DNA of 64,000 nucleotides, from contig CAWUHX010000258.1 of assembly GCA_963922205.1 (NCBI GenBank), forward strand, positions 248,001 to 312,000. The letters run 5' to 3'. Of this stretch, positions 56,760 to 64,000 are shown piece by piece (the first letter of the stretch is position 1; every line of letters starts with the position of its first letter). The notes beneath the pieces were generated by a model, which saw only the letters and a program-made list of their open reading frames with translations, was not told the DNA's origin and did not search any database. Both the position numbers and the translations under genes were made by a program. Source of the DNA: Romanomermis culicivorax. Its lineage: Eukaryota > Nematoda > Enoplea > Mermithida > Mermithidae.

Positions 56760-57130
56760 AGACGAAAAAATTTTTTTTCCACATTTGTGGAAAAAAGTTC
56801 GTGGAAAAAAAACAGTGATCCGTAGCCACATTATAAGCATTTTTAAAAATGTGGAAAATTTTTGGAAAATGAGGAAAAAAATTATGGGTCCGGTTCTCAT
56901 GTGGAAAAAATCTTCGAGGAAAAAAAACGGTTATTGAAACGCGGTGCGAAGCGCAGGAAAATTTTCACTTTTTTCCATTTTAGAACGCATAAAAATGCAT
57001 CTCCGGACAGAAAACCCAATAACCTTATCTGAAGAGCAGTCAGGCCTCAAGTTGCACTGTGCAACTTGGCAGAAAAAATTTGGTTGCACAGCCCGAAATT
57101 TGGTTGCTGTGTGCAAAAAAAACCCTGGTG
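56760..57130. repeat. CCACA-word T-tract repeat and GTTGCA micro-element
   Basis: 56771-56812 uses TTCCACATTTGTGGAA and ends in AAAAAACAGTGATC. 57025-57126 is a micro-element from CAGGCCTCAAGTTGC to GCAAAAAAAACCCTG with GTTGCA inversions. Confidence 0.6.
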
Positions 57131-57479
57131 GGGCGGGCCGCTTGTCACCGAAAAAAACATGCTGAACTACAGTAATAATCGCCAGGTCGTCGCCTTAATG
57201 TGACGTCCAACAGCTAGTACTCCATCTGCAAATTGATGGGAGAGACAAATTTTTCAAACGAAATTTCATTCGAATCTGTTCCGATACGATTGTAGAGCAT
57301 CACGAGAGCTTTCGATAGCTATATTTTTATCAAAACTTTACGGACGGATATCGAGAAAATTCTGATAGAAAAACGTTCTATGTTTTCTGTTGGTTGACGT
57401 CAAACACATGAATGGTCAGGTAAAGCACATAGTGAAAACGCGGCCGTTATTTTTATAGCCATGTGGCTATGTTTTCAAA

Positions 57480-57691
57480 AAAAGGTATTCACATTGCATG
57501 AAATAGCATTGAAAAAGTTGAGTAAATCCTACGTAACATTCACCAACTGAATACATTTCAATAGTGTACTTAACTTTTTAATGTTAATCCAACATCAACT
57601 TCCAAAACTGTTGGAACAACGCAACAAAGTTGCGTTTTTCTTCAGAGAACATGAGAAAGTTGAGTTAATCCAACAATTTTTTTTTACAGTG
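57480..57691. repeat. Right terminus matching the CACTGTAAAAAAAAATTG end
   Basis: Ends CCAACAATTTTTTTTTACAGTG, inverse of the 51382 end; carries AAGTTGAGTAAATCC words like those at 51382-51600. The flanks show no TSD. Confidence 0.55.
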
Positions 57692-57714
57692 AGGGAAAAA
57701 ATGTCAAGCAAAGA

Positions 57715-57975
57715 AACACAGTGGGGCATACCTATTAATTGTCCAACTCCTTGGTTTCCAATCTTGTTTGTCCATTCGTCAGTATGGGAATGGCACATCT
57801 TGTAGTTTGATTCACATTGGTTTCCAATATTGTTAATTTTTTTCTAATTTCAGCAGCTCATCTTTTGGATTTTCAATTTGCAATGGTAGATGGGGTATGG
57901 GCTTGAAGTCATCATCTGAGTTGAATTATTGTTCATCTGAATCTATTAGATGAGCGGCTGTAGATAAGGCAACAA
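57715..57975 (-). pseudogene. Possible N-terminal exons of the MULE at 49090
   Basis: The - strand reads an acidic SDDDFKPIPHLPLQ...DELLKLE stretch with one stop, then YKMCHSHTDEWTNKIGNQ...GQLIG before a GTATG donor near 57740. Phase and order would allow joining to the block at 51265, with 51382-57691 lying in the intron. The link is inferred from position only. Confidence 0.35.
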
Positions 57976-59020
57976 GGTTGAAAGTTGAATATAGTTGAGT
58001 AGCTTTCATTACAGTGACAAGTTGGAACATTAAATTTCGCAGTTGGTGAGTAGCAAAATGGGTCATGTACAAAAAAGACCCTGGTCTCAACCAAACCATA
58101 GGATTTCAATATGATGTTGTTTCTCACACATCTATTTTGAGATGCAGTCGTGAGAAGTTCAAATATGAATATGATAAATTGAAAATGAATCATACTCGAA
58201 AATAAACTATATTGTGTGGTTTTGTATACTGCGTTTGAAAATTTTGTTCTAATGTTGTACTTTTCAAGTTTTACACATTTTAGTGTCAAAAAGTGGGCAA
58301 AATCTTAAAAATTTTAAAAGTTATGGAAACTTTTTAATTTTTAAATTTCCAGTTTCTAAATGTTCGGGTGATGATAGGAAGTGATGCAAACAAGTTTCCA
58401 AAGTATTTTTGCAGTTTTTGACTTTGAAAATTTGAGGGATCTGCTGGAGAGGATCAATGTTTTAGTCGTGCACAACTAAAACACAGACCCATTTTGATGG
58501 ATCCGCAAATTTTAGACCCAAAATGCATGTACAAATCTTAGGAAACTTGTTTTCCTATGTTTTTAAGCATACTCAACAATAGTAAAGTGGTTCTAAAAAA
58601 TTTAAAGAAAATCTTAAAATTTTTACATTTTCTGAAACATTTTAAAATTTCAAATTTTTGATTTGTAAATGTTCTGGTTATGAACAAAGTTACAAAAAAG
58701 TTTCTAAAGTATTTTTAGGTTTCAACATTTGATACTGGATTCATCCATTGAGGTTCAATGTCCAATCACTTAAATTATAGAACAATTAATAGGAAACTTT
58801 TTTATGTGATTTCAGGACACACATTGTTGTGCGGCATATACATCTTCGCCACAATATTTTTCGATTGATCATGGGACAATTGACCAAAGATCCCTACTTC
58901 TTCCACAAATGATATAAGGAGAACAATATTTGATTGACAACCAAAGAAAGAACAATTGCAACCATGCATGAATTCATGTGCAGTTATTTGATGATGACAC
59001 AAGGCTATAAGCTTAAAGCA
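57976..59020. other. No gene seen; diverged AT-rich duplication
   Basis: 58310-58470 and 58600-58760 are diverged copies (TTTCCAGTTTCTAAATGTTC and TTTGATTTGTAAATGTTC). No coding signal. Confidence 0.4.
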
Positions 59021-59021
59021 T

Positions 59022-59823
59022 GTAACGCCCGATTTTCACTATACTTTTACTTGTTTCAATTCACTCAATTCCCAAGGTCCTCGAGGTGACAACATGATAA
59101 AATGATACAGAATTATGATACGATAATAACAATAACTGAACAAAACAGAATGGTGCGGACTGCTTACAATTGGAAGTCGACGGTAACAACATCCAATTTT
59201 GGACCAATATTCGAACTAATCTTTCACATGCGAATTTAAAAAAAAATACGAAACAACTGAACTATTTCATGCTTCTCCTGTCTTTTATATTGCTTCCAGT
59301 TGACCACACTCTTGATCTGTGGGGGTCCCCTTTTCGAAATCTTCTTCCAACCTACTGTCGCTTCTTGCTTTATGTGCTTCCATGTACTGTATGCTTGTCT
59401 AACCACACCTTTATGGTTCCTAACTATAGTTCGCTTCACCACGCCTTTTTGTGTTATGCGTAGCTTCTCTGTCTATGTGCTTCGAACTTATTGTAGGCTT
59501 AGCCACTCCTACGTGCTTTCTTCTTAATAATTATGGGTGTGTGTGCTTCTGTAATGTAAGGCGGCTCATTCCACTTGAGACCAGTGTCTGGGTTGGGGTT
59601 TCTACATTTCATTACAGGGCAGGTGTCTTTACGATTTTGGGGAATTACTGTACCTATGGGAAGGTGTGATTTCGAGTGGGTTATGAGGGCCAGGAGCCAA
59701 TGTGCAAATTAATTATGTAACGTCTTTAATTGGGTCAATAACGGTTTCTGGGTGTGAGACGTTCAAAACAGAACACTTCAAGGGAATTTACAGGAATGTC
59801 AATACAGAGAATCTCAGACATCC
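59022..59823 (-). mobile_element. Possible 3' LTR and downstream region of the gypsy element
   Basis: Begins (+ strand) TGTAACGCCCG, a common LTR-type terminus, and lies just downstream of pol in the element's orientation. The other LTR boundary, the polypurine tract and a second LTR were not found. Confidence 0.35.
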
Positions 59824-62800
59824 TCAAGACAAGAAATCATGAAATAAATTTATATACAGTAATCGGATAGGAATATCATACATTGTGAATTCACACTGAT
59901 GCATTAGCACCTGTATAACATTCCCCTCCTTCCGAAGTTGAATGTCCTCGTTCAAGGGGTTCTGATGAAGGGAGGCAATTGGGGTAGTTTCGGTAGGAGT
60001 TGCTACTGGGTAGAAAGGGGTTGTCTCATTTACATGAATGGTAAAGGTAGCATTTTTGAGGGGATGTTGCAGTGTGACATTAGGGTACAGGAATCTCATG
60101 ACTGTATAAGGACCATTGTGACAGGGCAAAAATTTAGGTGTTAACCCCTGTTTGCAAGAGTGATTTTTGTATAAAACGAGGTCGCCTATCCTGTATTGGA
60201 TGTCAAGTGCATTTTTGTTGTACTGAGCTGTATATTGGTTCTGTGCTTTTTGTAAGTTTTTCTGGACTGTAGAGAGAGCTTCTGTGAAATGGGATTTGAC
60301 TCGGAGGGCATAGTCATCAAGATTGACCATATAGGAGGTGGGGAAGAAATTAAAGGCTGCATCCAATGGCAAATTGGGTTGTCGGCCATGGAGTAATTCA
60401 AATGGGGGGTATGAAGTGCTATCATTTTTGTGAATATTGATGGCAAAAACTGCAAATGGTAAATAAGCATCCCAATCAGTATGCTTGGAGTTTATGTATG
60501 CAGGCAGCAAGGGTTTCATTCCACTTCCCCATTGGCAATGGGGTGGTACGGAGTTGTGTGAACTGTTTGGGTATTGCATAATTCGGTGATTCGGGTGAAA
60601 AGATCAGGAACAAAATCTGATCTGGGATCACAGTGGATGATTTTTGGGGAGCCATGACGGCAAGAAATTCTGTTTACGAATAGCTGGGCAATGGTGGCTG
60701 CTGTGATGTCGGGGGTTGGAAAAGCCTCGACATACTTGGTGAAATAGTCGATAAATACAACAATGAACTGATTCCCATCCACAGTTAGGGGTAACGTCCC
60801 TGTGCAATCAACACCAACTCTGTCAAAATCTGTGGGTTGAATAGGGACAAGACTAGCATGTACTTTGTACTGCAGGGCTTTGTGAGTTTGGCATTTGTGA
60901 CAAGTTTTGCAGTATTCTTTTACATCAATATTCATTTTTGGCCAAAAATACTTTTGTAGGGGAAGGTGTAAAGTTTTACATAAGGCAAAATGACCTGTAA
61001 ACTCATGGTGAGATGCAATGACATCATGGATTTGTGATTTAGGAATATATAATTTTGGTTGCTTGTCAATTATACAAAATAGGATCTTTTGATAGACTGT
61101 GAATTTGATCATGGTTGGTGGGTGTTTTCAGGTAAGTTTGGTGAGTATTGCCTTGATGGTTGGATCATAGCATTGGAGTTCTGCAAAATTTTTCTGTTCT
61201 TTTTCCTGCTCAGAGGCTTCAGCTTCAAGGATAGTGGTGATAGCCGATATTTCAGGTCGGGTTTCAAGCTGCTCGATGTCAAAAGAGGGTTTGGCTGTGT
61301 CAGATGGGAAAAGGGAAATAGTATCAGCATTTCGGTTAGCCGTGCCTTTCTTTGGCCGAATGTGGAGTTCAATACCAGAGAGAGCTAACCTCCAAGGGGC
61401 AATTCGGGAGGAGGGTTTTTTTTGGAGGACCGCCTGAACAACAGTATGATCTATGTAGACAATAACATGTTGTTGGAATAGATATGGCCGAAAATGTTTA
61501 ATGAATTCTACTACGGCAAGGGTTTCTAATTTGGTTATGGAATAGTTGCATTCTGGGGGTTTTAATGCACGACTCCTGAAGGTGATGAGGCAGTCAAGAC
61601 TTTTGTCATTGAGCTGGCTTAGAATTGCGCCAATTCCAAGCTTGGATGCATCAGTTTGCAGAATGAAGGGTTTGCTAAAATCAGGGTGCTGCAGGACTGG
61701 TGCATGGATTAGCAAAGCTTTGAGTTTATCAAAGGCAGTCTGTTGTTCAGGACCCCAGGAAGATTTGGAATTCTTTTTGAGCAATGCGGTAAGTGGAATG
61801 GAGATTTGGGAGCAACTGGAAATGAATCGTCGATAGTAGGAGGGCAAGCCTAGGAAAGATTTCACTTCTTTTGAGGTTTTCGGTGTAGGGATGTCAAGAA
61901 TGGATTGTACTTTGTTTGGGTATGGAGAAATACCCTGTTGTGAGATAATGTGGCCTAAATATTGAACTTGGGGTTAACAAAATTTGCATTTCTGTATATT
62001 AAGTTTAAATCAGCTTTGGCAAAATTGCTGAGGATGATGTCTAAGCATTCTAGCATTTGAGTATCTGATTTTGCAAAAACTAATACTTCATTGAGGTAGC
62101 CGAGACATATATTCCATTGTAATCCAGAAAGGATAACATCCATTAGCAGTTGGAATGTAGCAGGGGCCTTTGAGAGGCCAAATGGGAGAAAATTAAATTG
62201 GTATTGCCCTGCTTAGCAGTTAAAGGCTGTTTTTTCTCTGTCACTTTCTGCAATGGGGATGGAGTAATATGCATTGGACTGGACCAGGGATGTGAAGTAT
62301 TTCATACCACGCAGGGTGTTTAGGATTTCGTCAATGGGGGGTAATGAATATGTGTCCTTTTTGGTTACTTTATTCAAGCCTTGAAAATTGATGCATAGAC
62401 GATGTCACCATCTTTTTTGGGGACAAGAACTGTATTTATTTACCAAGGGGAAATGCTCTGGCTAATTACGCCAGCTGCCTGGAGTTGTTCAACTTCTGCT
62501 TGAGTGATTTGCTTTTTTTTGGAGATGTCCTGAAAAGGTGTCTGCAGATGGGTTTGCAACCATTTGTGTCAATGCTATGGGGAACAAGTGTCCTCTGACC
62601 CACGTCCACTTATGAGTTGGCATATAGGGTGGGGTATTTGAATAAGAACTGTAGTAGTTGATTTTTTTCTGTTTCAGTCAGGTTGCTTGGGGTTAAATTG
62701 ACATTCTCTTTTAGCCATGTGAAAGTATCAAAGCGGTTAGGCATGTTTGGAGTAGAAAAGGGTGATTGGGTAGATGAGTTATCTTTTGGTAGGAAACACG

Positions 62801-62880
62801 AAACAGCATCAATGCATGTGCCAGGATAGAGGGTTTGAGGGGTGTCCTGAGTCTTTAAAACAGAAATGCAGATACAACTA
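59824..62880 (-). pseudogene. Ty3/gypsy retrotransposon pol (RT, RNase H, integrase), decayed
   Basis: Domains run on the - strand from high to low coordinates. RT (about 62530-61870): VLVPKKDG, LNKVTKKDTYSLPPIDE and FNFLPFGLSKAPATFQ are clear. The catalytic YLDD box is YLNE (near 62089-62100), with stops at about 62460, 62215 and 61975. RNase H (61865-61128): LQTDASKLGIGAIL...YSITKLETLAVVE...IDHTVV. Integrase: HHCC finger (HHEFTGH...CKTCHKC) and core (VDCTG; CDPRSDF; YHPIANGEVE) in 61112-60516. The frame shifts within the 60516-60579 overlap to the C-terminal part ending at 59824, with a GPYTV (GPY/F) motif. No chromodomain follows. Protease traces may occur above 62855. Inactive. Confidence 0.92.
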
Positions 62881-64000
62881 CTGTTTCGATTCTCTGAAAT
62901 GCAAGCAGTGAAATGAACTTTAGAATTTTGTCTGTCTTTGGAGGTAAATTCGATATGGTCAATATGGAGGTAAGTTTTGGGTAGGGGTACAGTGAATTCA
63001 GTAATAGTGTGATATGCTGACTTAGAAGGGAATTTATCTGGTCACCTATGTACTTAGAGAGGGGGTAACCCGTGTGTAAAGAGAGGGAAATTACACATCC
63101 CAAACTTTAGTGAAGAAAAATGGGGCTAAACCCAAGTGGTTTAAACCAAAAGTGAATAAATTTTAAATGAAATGGTGGTTTCCCAACCGAAAAGAAGGAT
63201 GACCGAAGGACTCGTGAGTACGGATAAACCCGCCCAAAAGGGAATTTTATTTGGAGGTTAAGTCCGTTGTGCTAGTTTACAAAGCCTTGGATATGGAGAG
63301 CTCGTAACTGGCAAAGTCCTACTCTCCAGAAGTAGCGTGTGAAGTAGCTTAAGAATTAAGAAGTAAAGGGGGACAATTTAAAGTAAACTTAGTGGGTGTA
63401 AATAGATAAGGACAAAATTAGTTTACACACCAGACTACGCAAAGGGGATGCGCTATTACGCAATTGGCCTCACTCACTAGGAGCAATTGCGATCTCTGAA
63501 AAGTGTGATGACTAGACAGGACGTTCCCAAGAGGACGACATTCGCATGTATTTTACAACCGTGCACAAAAGGAGAATGCCCGTTTTGAACAGAACGGGAG
63601 CTCTCTAGGAGCATTATATACAGCTGGTGGCTGGGATTCCAATCACTGAGATGAAGTGAGGCTCGCTAGGTCACTAGTTGGAGGCAAGAGCACCAGGTAC
63701 CAAGGTGCTATTCTGACACACTCAGTCAGTAAATGGGTGGCATGGGGGTCCTTGGCCCAGCTGTGCCAGGTGGAGGTGGGGATATACAGGCTTCCTCCTA
63801 TGATTCGAGGCGGGGCTCAAAGCATCTTGAGATCAGGGGTACAGTCTGTCTCGATTAAATGAGTGTAAAATGAGGAGCTAAGGCTGACTCAGTTGTAATG
63901 TGTTTAGGTGGACTCGAACACCTTCACTTAGGCAGACTAGCGGCATATTATGCTATATGGACAACCAACGAACGTGGACTCAGGATTAATGGGCCACTCT
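62881..64000. other. No gene recognised at the right end
   Basis: Up to about 63100 this may be degraded protease or gag-side sequence of the gypsy element (- strand, in several frames). 63110-64000 is less AT-rich and could be an LTR or leader region, but shows no boundary repeats or open frame. Confidence 0.35.

Noticed and set aside
51382..57691. A complete 6.3-kb transposon
   Set aside because: Ends match as inverted repeats but no flanking duplication exists; they may be ends of two different copies.
59022..59823. Definite gypsy LTR
   Set aside because: Only one TGTAACG-type edge is visible; there is no second LTR, primer-binding site or polypurine tract to confirm it.

Overview
This is metazoan-type nuclear DNA: AT-rich, intron-containing and densely packed with transposons. 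No bacterial gene organisation is visible. The species cannot be named from the sequence. The firmly identified host gene is a six-exon gene for cytosolic ribosomal protein eL18 (RPL18) on the + strand (31867-45838). It is spliced in silico to 188 codons with all frames intact, and its introns 2 and 3 are swollen by transposons. Two other likely host loci lie on the - strand. One has two well-formed exons 14 kb apart (17103-17302 and 2756-2977) that join in frame and encode a charged, low-complexity protein of unknown function. The other is an open exon (46113-46674) convergent with RPL18, with weak resemblance to NPRL2 of the GATOR1 complex.

Most of the rest is transposon-derived. Coding relics: a protein-primed family B DNA polymerase fragment of Polinton/Maverick type (about 2125-2435), a BED-finger fragment in hAT elements (8606-8815; paralogue 44439-44525), a non-LTR reverse transcriptase fragment (18571-18699), pogo/Tigger-type pieces with C-terminal PHD fingers (21740-21959; 22925-24113), a MULE transposase with SWIM and FLYWCH-like fingers (49090-51265, N-terminal part 57715-57975), and a decayed Ty3/gypsy pol (59824-62880). 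A gag-like or RGG-rich reading frame with in-frame stops opens the window.

Non-autonomous DNA transposons can be delimited precisely by terminal inverted repeats and target-site duplications (TSDs). At least five families have 8-bp TSDs: CAGGGCCGTGCGCA; CAGA...CCTCTG; CATACCTGTAA together with the related CATACATGTAA; TAGAGATG; and TAGAGCCCGG. A further set beginning CAGGGT is flanked by 6-bp TSDs. Mariner-like elements end at TA. Insertions are nested up to four deep, and several are confirmed by empty sites in paralogous repeats inside the same window.

Two patterns are not explained by ordinary element annotation. First, a short palindrome GGCGCTTCGCGCC, whose other strand contains the very stable mini-hairpin core GCGAAGC, recurs in unrelated repeat families across the window. 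Second, a repeat group combines a T-tract terminus with a palindromic word that is used repeatedly within one copy but differs between copies. No tRNA, rRNA or CRISPR array was found.
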